From contig JAOTZC010000022.1 of the NCBI GenBank assembly GCA_029861535.1, forward strand, positions 1 to 41,813: 41,813 nucleotides of DNA, given 5' to 3'. Shown here in pieces: positions 8,692-15,695 of this stretch (positions are counted from its first letter, which is position 1; every line of letters starts with the position of its first letter). The notes below the pieces were generated by a model, which worked only from the letters and a program-made list of their open reading frames with translations, was not told the origin of the DNA and made no database searches. The position numbers and the translations under genes are program-made. The stretch comes from Gammaproteobacteria bacterium. GTDB lineage: Bacteria > Pseudomonadota > Gammaproteobacteria > Steroidobacterales > Woeseiaceae.

Positions 8692-9660
8692 TTAGTAGCG
8701 TAGAAGTGCGGACCCCCACGTGAAGCCCGCGCCGAATGCTCCCAATAATACTAACTGGCCACGCTTTATCCTGCCGTCCCGGACCGCGATATCGAGTGCC
8801 AAAGGTATTGAAGCGGCCGAGGTATTTGCGTGCTCGTCGACCGTTACGATGACTCGCTCCAGTGGCATGCGCAGCTTATTCGCCGCGGCCGTGATAATGC
8901 GCATATTGGCCTGATGCGGTACAAGCCAATCCAGGTCGCCATGGGCGACGTTATTACCGGCCAAGGTCTCGCGGGAGATCGAATCGAGCGCTCCGACGGC
9001 TTTCCGAAACACGGCATTGCCGTTCATTTGTATGTACGCCCCGCCGGCTCGCGTCTGGTCGTAGCCTTGCGAAGCACCCTGTGGCACGTGCAACAACTCC
9101 TCGTGTCTACCGTCAGAATGAATGTGCGTCGAAATGATCCCTTGCTCATCCGTCGCCTGCAGAATGACGGCGCCCGCTCCGTCGCCAAATAAGACGGCTG
9201 TCGTGCGGTCTTCCCAATCAACAATGCGCGACAGGGTTTCAGCACCAATGACCAACACTGTTTTGCCGCCACCCGTGCGAATATGGCGATCCGCAACGTC
9301 AAGCGCATACACAAACCCACTACAGACTGCCTGCACGTCGAACGCGCCACAGCCGGAGCTGCCGAGCTTACGTTGCACAGTGCAAGCTGTGGCCGGAAAA
9401 ATCTTGTCCGGCGTTGTCGTTGCTACGACGATCAGATCAATATCGTCGACCTTAATTCCGGCTGCGTCGATCGCCTGTTCGGCGGCATGAACGGCGAGGT
9501 CTGACGTGGTCTCGCCGTCGGCGGCAATGTGGCGTCGCTTGATGCCGGTACGATCGCGTATCCACTGGTCAGATGTTTCCATCGTCTTTTCGAGATCATG
9601 GTTGGTCACAACCTTCTCAGGTAGGTAGCTACCCGTGCCGGTAATGCGTGAATACGTCAT
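8692..9660 (-). CDS. fabH: Beta-ketoacyl-ACP synthase III
   Basis: A 322-residue cytosolic condensing enzyme that starts fatty acid synthesis by joining acyl-CoA to malonyl-ACP. The catalytic triad is intact: Cys113 (AVCSGF), His249 (PHQANMRI) and Asn279 (ANTSAASIP). The length is normal. ATG at 9660 has only a weak ribosome site. The gene stands outside any plsX-fabD-fabG cluster in this window, so it could be either the housekeeping enzyme or an additional FabH paralog with another primer specificity. Its 3' end lies close to, or overlaps, the start of the M20 peptidase. Confidence 0.93.
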   Translation of the reverse strand: MTYSRITGTGSYLPEKVVTNHDLEKTMETSDQWIRDRTGIKRRHIAADGETTSDLAVHAAEQAIDAAGIKVDDIDLIVVATTTPDKIFPATACTVQRKLGSSGCGAFDVQAVCSGFVYALDVADRHIRTGGGKTVLVIGAETLSRIVDWEDRTTAVLFGDGAGAVILQATDEQGIISTHIHSDGRHEELLHVPQGASQGYDQTRAGGAYIQMNGNAVFRKAVGALDSISRETLAGNNVAHGDLDWLVPHQANMRIITAAANKLRMPLERVIVTVDEHANTSAASIPLALDIAVRDGRIKRGQLVLLGAFGAGFTWGSALLRY

Positions 9661-9958
9661 ACAGAAACCCCAGGTGTCAATCGCTAGTCAGTCGCGGCGA
9701 AGAAATGCGTCGATTTGACGTCGAATGAACGTAATTGTGGGCATTTGAAAAGCTGCCGAATTCTACATTGACCGGCCGTTAACCGATACTGCAAACTGCT
9801 GTCAGCAGTATCATGCGGAAGATGTCCGCAGACTCAGTGAGCTGTCTGGCGATTTGCCGCTCCAGGAAGCCGAGCCTTTTGAGTGAACGTTCAGCAGACA
9901 GTCAGGTCTTTGATGACAGACTGTGAGAATGCCGTTATCCGCACCTAAGGAGGTGCTT
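9661..9958. other. Intergenic region rich in inverted repeats
   Basis: This 298-base gap between divergent fabH and the DUF3108 gene holds no convincing ORF. It contains GATACTGC/GCAGTATC (9785-9812) with the tighter palindrome ACTGCTG-T-CAGCAGT nested inside (9795-9809), TGCGGA/TCCGCA (9814-9830), the palindrome TGAACGTTCA (9882-9891) and ACAGTC/GACTGT (9898-9924). Both promoters must lie here. Operators or a structured leader are possible. Confidence 0.5.
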
Positions 9959-10681
9959 GTGCGAAATGTTGCCCGACTTTTCCAACTGCTGACGCTGGGC
10001 GTCGGCTTGGCTGCGGGCGGTGTATCGGTTGCGGAGGATCTGACGCCGCATTCGGCGGAGTACAAGGTCAGGATCAGCGTACTGAGCGGCAAGCTAAATA
10101 CGCGCTTAGTGAAAACAGATTCCGGCTACGAGGCAAACCACAGGGTCGTGCCGGCAGGAATGTCGAAGATGTTCGTCCGTGGCGCGATCGAAGAAATATC
10201 AGGCTTTGAAGCCACCGAAGACGGCGTTTTGCCATTGCGATATTCATCGAATGACACGCTGTCGCGTGATAAGACGCGGGCAGATGTGACGTTTGATTGG
10301 TCGACCGGCGCGATCAGCGGCACCGTCAATGACGAGAAAATTGAGAGCGTCCTCGAGGACATCGCACACGATCGAGTGTCGATACAGTACGAACTGATGT
10401 ATGACATGTTGAACGGGGGCGCAAGTGGCACCTATACGATGTTCGATATCGACAGGCTGAAAACAATCAATGTGACACTGATTGGCAGCAAGAAAATTAA
10501 AGTGCCAGCGGGACGTTTTGATGCTGTTGGTGTGCAACACCAGACCGTAGGATCGTCGCGCACGACGACGCTTTGGTGTGTCGAGGAGCTCGACTTTTTG
10601 CCGGTCATTATTGAGCAACACCGCAAGGGCAAGCTCAAAATGCGCGCTAAACTGACGAAATATTCTCCCGAAGCGACCTGA
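9959..10681 (+). CDS. DUF3108 family exported protein
   Basis: A 240-residue protein with a signal peptide (MRNVARLFQLLTLGVGLAAG, cleavage near VSVAED), then a DUF3108 beta-rich domain over most of its length. Typical family patches include ADVTFDWSTG, DRVSIQYELMYDML, VPAGRFDAVGV and LDFLPVIIEQHRKGKLKMRA. It is expected in the periplasm; the molecular function of DUF3108 proteins is not established. GTG at 9959 is chosen because TAAGGAGGT (9946-9954) sits 4 bases before it, whereas the earlier GTG at 9923 lacks a site. Its TGA stop lies back to back with the TGA of the convergent HAAS gene (TGATCA), so no intergenic terminator fits. Confidence 0.85.
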   Translation: MRNVARLFQLLTLGVGLAAGGVSVAEDLTPHSAEYKVRISVLSGKLNTRLVKTDSGYEANHRVVPAGMSKMFVRGAIEEISGFEATEDGVLPLRYSSNDTLSRDKTRADVTFDWSTGAISGTVNDEKIESVLEDIAHDRVSIQYELMYDMLNGGASGTYTMFDIDRLKTINVTLIGSKKIKVPAGRFDAVGVQHQTVGSSRTTTLWCVEELDFLPVIIEQHRKGKLKMRAKLTKYSPEAT

Positions 10682-11107
10682 TCAGGTCAGTGTTATTGCC
10701 AGCTGCAACACCAGGAACATGGTGGCTGTGACAAGAGCAGCAAGCAGCAAACCCAAGGTCCAACGGGTAATACTCTCCGCATGCTCCACACCGACGATGA
10801 GCGGCACGACCGGCAGCGCCGCTACACATGCCAACGGGTAAACAACCACAGCAACACGCGGCCATCGCCAAGCCCAGCTTTTGAGTTGTGGTTGATCGAG
10901 CATCGCCGTCGCAACATCAGTCATCGGCCCAAGACTCTGCAGAGCTTGTTGCTCAGCCTCGTCGCGATCGCAGCCGGCTATCAGGCGTTCATCGACGAGG
11001 TCTTCAAAATGCTCGTTTAGTTCGGTAAGCGTACGACGTACGTGAGTGGGTGAAATGCCTGCGCGCAGCAGTTCGTTGCGAAGTGCCGCGACGTTCAGCC
11101 TAGGCAT
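10682..11107 (-). CDS. HAAS-type membrane protein partner of PadR
   Basis: A 141-residue protein with an N-terminal helical segment of the HAAS / permease-prefix kind (LRNELLRAGISPTHVRRTL, then a helix-turn-helix-like DRDEAEQQALQSLGPMTDVA) and two C-terminal membrane helices (about 80-100 and 113-138). Such proteins are commonly encoded beside PadR regulators and are thought to act as membrane-bound sensors or modulators; the signal is unknown. ATG at 11107 overlaps the end of padR by 8 bases, showing a two-gene operon with translational coupling. A start further upstream is possible in frame but would lie deep within padR. Confidence 0.75.
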   Translation of the reverse strand: MPRLNVAALRNELLRAGISPTHVRRTLTELNEHFEDLVDERLIAGCDRDEAEQQALQSLGPMTDVATAMLDQPQLKSWAWRWPRVAVVVYPLACVAALPVVPLIVGVEHAESITRWTLGLLLAALVTATMFLVLQLAITLT

Positions 11108-11438
11108 GCGCCGGAGCCCCAAGAGCGGATTCGATGCCGCCCTGAACTCGCCGCCAATCATCGGCGAGCTTCGCCAGCCTTTTGCGTCCCTTAGCCGTCA
11201 GCCCGTAGTAAACCCGGGTGCGGCCAGCCACCGCCTTGCGCCGCGACTTAAGCGCCCCATTACGCTCGAGCCCGTGCAGCGCTGGATAAATCACGCCTTC
11301 CCCGAGTGAAATCGCCTCGCCGGTTACTTTGCGAATCGAACGAACCAACTCGTAGCCGTACATTTCCTTTTGCTCGAGGAGTCTGAGCAGTAGCAGCTCG
11401 GGGACACCGCTCATAAATGGTGGGTTGGTTTGCGCCAT
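11100..11438 (-). CDS. PadR-family transcriptional regulator
   Basis: A 112-residue winged-helix repressor of the short PadR class. The typical segments are all present: LLLLRLLEQKEMYGYELVRSI, then SLGEGVIYPALHGLERNGAL (recognition helix and turn), and GRTRVYYGLTAKGRKRLAKL (wing). It is divergent from the TonB-like gene and forms an operon with the HAAS protein. Two near-identical palindromes in the shared upstream region are the obvious autoregulatory operators. The ligand is unknown. Confidence 0.92.
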   Translation of the reverse strand: MAQTNPPFMSGVPELLLLRLLEQKEMYGYELVRSIRKVTGEAISLGEGVIYPALHGLERNGALKSRRKAVAGRTRVYYGLTAKGRKRLAKLADDWRRVQGGIESALGAPAHA

Positions 11439-11467
11439 GCGATCGCCTCATAGGAGAAGCTGCCGAG

Positions 11468-11547
11468 TATACCTCGAATCTCGAGGTATAACAAGACTTA
11501 CTTTGCCGTTCTAGGTATGTATCATATACCTCGAAGTTCAAGGTATC
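11468..11547. promoter_or_regulatory. Twin palindromic operators between padR and the TonB-like gene
   Basis: Site 1 (11468-11490) has perfect 10-base arms TATACCTCGA and TCGAGGTATA around a 3-base spacer. Site 2 (11525-11547) has TATACCTCGA and TCAAGGTATC around a 3-base spacer, so 8 of 10 arm positions pair. The centres are 57 bases apart. A further AGGTAT lies at 11513-11518, facing site 2. Site 1 is 30 bases from the padR start and site 2 is 30 bases from the TonB-like start, so both promoters could be controlled by the same protein, most simply PadR itself. Confidence 0.75.
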
Positions 11548-11576
11548 TTGGCGGGCTCAAATAGCGAGGAAGCACC

Positions 11577-12179
11577 ATGTTTGCCCGATACGCATCCGCC
11601 GTGACCAGCGGCACCTTCGTCACCCTGGCACTGCTGTATGTCATGCAAGGCCTGATTAACATCCCGTCAACTGCAACAACAGCATCGACACCGACTCCGC
11701 CGATTTGGAACGTTGGCCTGATCGAAGAACGTCCTGTCGAGACGCTGAACTTGCAGAAGCAATTCGAAGACATCAAGGAGCCTGTCGATACAACACCGCC
11801 GCGCCCCGGGCCGGATTCCGGCGTCGATGCCGTGGGCGTAAAACTGACCAGTGCACCGTCGCCGAGGTCGACGGAATTCGGAGGCCTGGGCAACATCATG
11901 CAAGATGGCCCGCTCGTCGCGATTGTTCGCGTGTCGCCTGTTTACCCCGTGCGTGCTGCGGAACAGGGACTCGAAGGTTATGTTGACGTGCAGTTCGACA
12001 TCACCCGAGATGGCACCGTCACAAACCTGTCTGTCGTCACGTCAAGTCATCGCATATTCGAAAAAGCCGCAATTAATGCCGCCAAGAAATTCCGCTTCAA
12101 GGCGCGGGTCGTCGATGGCATCCCGCAGCCCAGCTTTGGCATACAGAATCGATTTCGCTTCAGGATGGAGCGCGGTTAA
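11577..12179 (+). CDS. TonB-like energy-transducer family protein
   Basis: A 200-residue protein with one N-terminal membrane anchor (about residues 8-28), a proline-rich periplasmic linker (TPTPPIW, TTPPRPGPD) and a C-terminal TonB domain from about residue 112: VSPVYPVRAAEQGLEGYVDVQF, then AAINAAKKFRF. The layout is that of TonB, which couples the inner-membrane proton gradient to outer-membrane receptors, but no exbB/exbD genes are nearby and many such proteins serve other roles. ATG at 11577 has GAGGAA 6 bases upstream. It is divergent from padR across shared operators, so likely repressed by PadR. Confidence 0.85.
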   Translation: MFARYASAVTSGTFVTLALLYVMQGLINIPSTATTASTPTPPIWNVGLIEERPVETLNLQKQFEDIKEPVDTTPPRPGPDSGVDAVGVKLTSAPSPRSTEFGGLGNIMQDGPLVAIVRVSPVYPVRAAEQGLEGYVDVQFDITRDGTVTNLSVVTSSHRIFEKAAINAAKKFRFKARVVDGIPQPSFGIQNRFRFRMERG

Positions 12180-12255
12180 CGCGTTGGATATAAATTTCAG
12201 GCGGCGATCGCTTAGGTTAGCCTTTTTTTCCCGCCGGGCCACCCGAATGATCGTC

Positions 12256-12276
12256 GCCTGATTCTTCAGGCTTTAT
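12256..12276 (+). terminator. Possible terminator downstream of the TonB-like gene
   Basis: GCCTGA-TTCT-TCAGGC followed by TTTAT makes a 6-bp hairpin with a short U tract for the plus strand. It overlaps the last codons of the convergent lipoprotein gene. A longer imperfect stem (CAGGCGGCGATC near 12198 with GATCGTCGCCTG near 12249-12260) surrounds a T7 tract at about 12222-12229, so the whole gap may act as a bidirectional terminator. Confidence 0.4.
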
Positions 12277-12793
12277 CGAACTTCTGTACCAGCGACAAGT
12301 TCACCGCTTTTCTTTTCCAGATCGTTATATGGCGAATCAAAAGTTGGCCATTATTTTCGAGTTGATATCGTTCTCGAAGTTTGTTGCCGTCCTCGTCCAG
12401 GGTCTCAATGATGTAGGCGCCCTGCTCCCAACCTGATGATCGTTGTGCATTGACCGGTCCAACATTGATTTGCCGGTACTCACCGAAACGATATTCCTCG
12501 ACGATTGCGCGATCGAAACTGATAAAGATTCCGAATTGTGTTTGCGTGATTTTGAGGTTCTTACCTGATTCAAGAAATACATGCACTAACGAGCCTTGAT
12601 TGCGAGACGACCGTTGCGACTTGCCGGATATGCGGTTGCGTCCCCTTGCGGCACTTATTTCAGCTTCATCCAGGCGCTGGTTCGTGTCGTCGCTGTCATC
12701 GTGCAGCTGCCACCGTCCGCTAAAGTCGATACCGGCCGGAACGACGGCGCTTCGTACAGGCAAGACGTCTTTGCTTGCGCAGCCGACCAGCAC
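12266..12793 (-). CDS. Putative lipoprotein of unknown function; true start unclear
   Basis: The reading frame encodes about 175 residues beginning at GTG 12793 with MLVGCASK, a lipobox with its Cys at position 5. That is too short for a signal peptide. Upstream the same frame stays open and reads ARAIGLVLSAVLVGC, exactly a lipoprotein signal core, but offers only ATT (12835) or CTG (12802) as starts before a TGA. An ATG at 12825 lies in the neighbouring frame. So either a rare start codon is used or a one-base indel separates ATG from the signal sequence. The mature part (DFSGRWQLHDDSDDTNQRLDE) resembles nothing I can name; it probably sits on the periplasmic face of a membrane. Confidence 0.65.
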   Translation of the reverse strand: MLVGCASKDVLPVRSAVVPAGIDFSGRWQLHDDSDDTNQRLDEAEISAARGRNRISGKSQRSSRNQGSLVHVFLESGKNLKITQTQFGIFISFDRAIVEEYRFGEYRQINVGPVNAQRSSGWEQGAYIIETLDEDGNKLRERYQLENNGQLLIRHITIWKRKAVNLSLVQKFDKA

Positions 12794-13003
12794 CGCGCTC
12801 AGTACAAGTCCAATTGCCCTCGCATACTTAACAATATTTGCTCGCCGAACATGTGCCGTTCGAACAAGTGCAGCTTCAGGTCAAATGTGGTTTTTACGAC
12901 GACGGGCACGTTCAGCATGATAACTGGCGCGACGAGGAACTGCACCCAAGCGCCTTCGACAAGGATCGCACTATTGATTGCCAAATGACTAACGGGGAAT
13001 CAT

Positions 13004-13879
13004 TCATTGCTGCGGCAACGGAATGAAGTCCTCCTCGTTCGGGACATCGTCGAATCGGCCATCGCGCCAGTCGTTCTTAGCTTGTTCCATGCGTTCCCGA
13101 CAGCTGCTAACGAAATTCCACCAAATGTATCGCTCACCGTCGAGTGTATCGCCGCCGCAAATCATCACGTGACACTCTGACTCCGCAAGCAGGCACCCGC
13201 TAACAACGTTTTCAAATACGGCCAGCTGCCCCGCATCGACAGTCTTGCCTGCGACAGACAGCCGACCGTCGACGACATAGATACCCAACTCCTGAGCCTG
13301 TGGAAGTTGCATTTCCTTGCCTTTGTCAATTCTCGCTTCGACGTACAGAGTCTCACTGCAGGTTGATACTGGCGAGGCAACACCAAATGCTCGACCGATA
13401 ATTACGCGGGCCGTTACGCCGTTGAGCTCCACGGCAGGAATAGAATCCGCCGGGTAATGCTGGAAGCTCGGGGCAATTTCCTCAGCGTTAGTCGGCAACG
13501 CAACCCAAGTCTGGATGCCGTGCAAAAATTGGCCGCTTTCGCGGATTTCATCGGTGACCTTTTCGGAGTGCACGATGCCCCGACCTGCGGTCATCCAATT
13601 CACCGCTCCGGGCTGAATGCGCTGCACATAGCCCAGACTGTCTCGATGCAAGATCTCTCCGTTGAACAAGTAGGTAATCGTCGCCAGCCCGATGTGCGGA
13701 TGCGAACGGACATTGACGCCACTGCCCGGCGGGAAATCGGCAGGACCCATGTGATCGAAAAATATGAACGGTCCGATTCGCTGGCGCCGCTTATCAGGCA
13801 ATGCGCGGCGAACCGTAAACTCACCAAGGTCTTTGCTGACCGGTTCGATAACCAGTTCTACACTGGCTGTGTCTGACAT
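13004..13879 (-). CDS. Pirin family protein
   Basis: A 291-residue two-domain cupin of the pirin family, an Fe(II) protein reported in other bacteria to act as quercetinase or as a regulator of metabolic enzymes. The metal-binding residues are in place: HPHIG and GEILHRDS in the first barrel, then GIVHSE. The N-terminal block RRALPDKRRQRIGPFIFFDH is typical. ATG at 13879 has GGAGG 5 bases upstream and lies 22 bases inside the end of the YcaQ-type gene, so the two are translated from one message. Confidence 0.93.
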   Translation of the reverse strand: MSDTASVELVIEPVSKDLGEFTVRRALPDKRRQRIGPFIFFDHMGPADFPPGSGVNVRSHPHIGLATITYLFNGEILHRDSLGYVQRIQPGAVNWMTAGRGIVHSEKVTDEIRESGQFLHGIQTWVALPTNAEEIAPSFQHYPADSIPAVELNGVTARVIIGRAFGVASPVSTCSETLYVEARIDKGKEMQLPQAQELGIYVVDGRLSVAGKTVDAGQLAVFENVVSGCLLAESECHVMICGGDTLDGERYIWWNFVSSCRERMEQAKNDWRDGRFDDVPNEEDFIPLPQQ

Positions 13880-15075
13880 ACCTGCCTCCGCAGTAGTTTT
13901 GCAAAATCGCCTCGTCGTCGTACGTGTACATCCTCGAGCCCGAGCCAGTCACTCAGCGCTCTCAATTCAACGGCAAGGCTCGCCGCGCACGGTAACGGCT
14001 CGCAACCGTCTTCGAGATGTGCATGCTGGACCAGAAGCTTGCCTGACTTTCGGTCTGCTTTTAAGTCCACTCGCGCAACAATCTGATCACCCATACGAAA
14101 TGGCAGTACATAGTAGCCATACTTGCGCTGCCTTTCGGGCACGTAGATTTCAATGCGGTAGTGAAAATCAAACAGACGATGTGCGCGTGGCCGAAACCAG
14201 ACCATCGGATCAAATGGCGACAGTAGAGATGCGCCGCCTATCTGCCGTGGAAATCGAGCCTGAGCGGATAGAAATGCGGGCTCCTTCCACGACTCCACTG
14301 CGACGCTTGTGAGTTCGCCGGCTTCGATCAGCTCAGCCAGTCGCGGCTCGGCATCGCGAGGCGACATGCGATAATAGTCTGCAAGATCGTGCAGTGTCGC
14401 AACGCCAAAAGACTTGGCCGCAAGTTTCAATAAGCATCGCCGCGCATCGTCGTCGCTCAATTTTTGTCTGAGATGAGTCTTCGGAATAACGCGTTCCGGC
14501 AAATCATAGATGCGCTGAAAATTTGGTTTCCGGTCTGCGACGGTTAGATCGCCGCGCCCAAAATGAAACTCGAGCGCCCACCGAGGTACCGACCGGTGCC
14601 AGTCACCGGGCTTGCGGCGCGGTCCCGAAACCGGAGGAAGATCATTGGCGCAAACCGCACCGTCGCTTCTCACCTGCTCGAGCACGCTTTCTAGATACCG
14701 ATGCCGATTTGGCAGCTTCAAGACTGGATTGCGCTTCGATGGCTGCCATGCGGCTCGACGGTGCGCAAGTAATGGCCACGCTGCAACGGGCACGATTGAC
14801 GCTTCGTGCGCCCATTGCTCTGTGAAGCCACCGCTGTCGTAAATGAATCGGTCGAAGCGCTGTCGATCATAAGGGCCAAGCCGCGACCAGATCATCAGGT
14901 AGTGCGCCGGTAGCAGTACATTGACGAAATCGAGCTGCAGCAGGCCAAGTGTATCGAGGACGCGCCGAAAATGACGGCTGTCAACAGAACAGTCGGGGCG
15001 ATCCCGATCGAAGCCCTGTGCCGCGAGCGCTATTCGTCGCGCTTCGGCGGCCGATATTTTTACACGCCTTGTCAA
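13858..15075 (-). CDS. YcaQ/AlkX-type DNA glycosylase (HTH_42 family)
   Basis: A roughly 405-residue winged-helix DNA glycosylase of the HTH_42 family, whose best studied members (E. coli YcaQ/AlkX, Streptomyces AlkZ) unhook interstrand crosslinks and remove alkylated bases. The catalytic loop reads LLQLDFVNVLLPAHY, that is a QxD motif as in YcaQ rather than the QxQ of AlkZ. Other family patches are EQWAHEASIVP near the middle and LLSPFDPMVWFRPRAHRLFDF. TTG at 15075 is a provisional start: the frame continues further upstream but would run into the divergent gene at 15130, and no clear ribosome site is seen. Its last 22 bases overlap the pirin gene. Confidence 0.85.
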   Translation of the reverse strand: MTRRVKISAAEARRIALAAQGFDRDRPDCSVDSRHFRRVLDTLGLLQLDFVNVLLPAHYLMIWSRLGPYDRQRFDRFIYDSGGFTEQWAHEASIVPVAAWPLLAHRRAAWQPSKRNPVLKLPNRHRYLESVLEQVRSDGAVCANDLPPVSGPRRKPGDWHRSVPRWALEFHFGRGDLTVADRKPNFQRIYDLPERVIPKTHLRQKLSDDDARRCLLKLAAKSFGVATLHDLADYYRMSPRDAEPRLAELIEAGELTSVAVESWKEPAFLSAQARFPRQIGGASLLSPFDPMVWFRPRAHRLFDFHYRIEIYVPERQRKYGYYVLPFRMGDQIVARVDLKADRKSGKLLVQHAHLEDGCEPLPCAASLAVELRALSDWLGLEDVHVRRRGDFAKLLRRQVCQTQPV

Positions 15076-15129
15076 GCGGCAACACCGCGGTACATCATGG
15101 ACGGCGATTGAGACGCGAGTGGTACGGAC

Positions 15130-15693
15130 ATGGGAAAAGAGTATCAGGAAATTGACGGGCAAATTCAGGCCTGGATCGAACGTCAACGGATGTTTTTCGT
15201 GGCAACCGCACCGCTTGCCAACGACGGTCTAATAAACTGCTCGCCAAAAGGGCTCGAAAGTCTCTGTGTCCTCGGGCCACAACAGATCGCATATGCCGAT
15301 ATCGGGGGCAGCGGTATCGAAACGGTGGCTCATCTCAAGGAGAATGCGCGGATCGTTATCATGCTGTGCGCATTCGACGGACCACCAAAGATTTTTCGTT
15401 TTTACGGTAGTGGCCGAGCGGTCGAACCACATGATGACGATTTTGACGCATTAGCGGCGAAATTCACTGACCTGCCAACGATTCGCAACGTCATCGTTGT
15501 CGACATTGAATGCATTCGAGATTCCTGCGGCTACGGCGTGCCGCTGTACGAGTTCCGGGCAGAACGCGATTCATTAGTCAACTGGTGCAAAAGCAAGACT
15601 GGGGATGAACTTCTCGACTATCGTGTCGAACGCAATGCGGAAAGTCTCGATGGCCTTCCCGGTCTCAACGTCGCTCGGATTCGGGACCCTTAA
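15130..15693 (+). CDS. Pyridoxamine 5'-phosphate oxidase-like flavin protein
   Basis: A 187-residue protein of the PPOX/FMN-binding split-barrel family: MFFVATAPLANDGLINCSPKG at residues 21-41, a central GGSGIETVAHLKENARIVIM and GPPKIFRFYGSG. These match the small oxidoreductase subgroup often annotated as pyridoxamine 5'-phosphate oxidase family, which binds FMN, F420 or heme; the true substrate is not known. ATG at 15130 has no strong ribosome site (GGTACGG). It is divergent from the YcaQ-type gene and ends 2 bases from the convergent PhoD gene. Confidence 0.87.
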   Translation: MGKEYQEIDGQIQAWIERQRMFFVATAPLANDGLINCSPKGLESLCVLGPQQIAYADIGGSGIETVAHLKENARIVIMLCAFDGPPKIFRFYGSGRAVEPHDDDFDALAAKFTDLPTIRNVIVVDIECIRDSCGYGVPLYEFRAERDSLVNWCKSKTGDELLDYRVERNAESLDGLPGLNVARIRDP

Positions 15694-15695
15694 GC

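Noticed and set aside
12799..12984. Minus-strand ORF of 61 codons upstream of the lipoprotein
   Set aside because: TTG start without ribosome site, no recognised motifs; it ends inside the lipoprotein signal region and is probably noise in the leader.
12838..13026. Plus-strand ORF of 62 codons ending inside the pirin gene
   Set aside because: No ribosome site or family resemblance; overlaps the well-supported pirin gene on the other strand.
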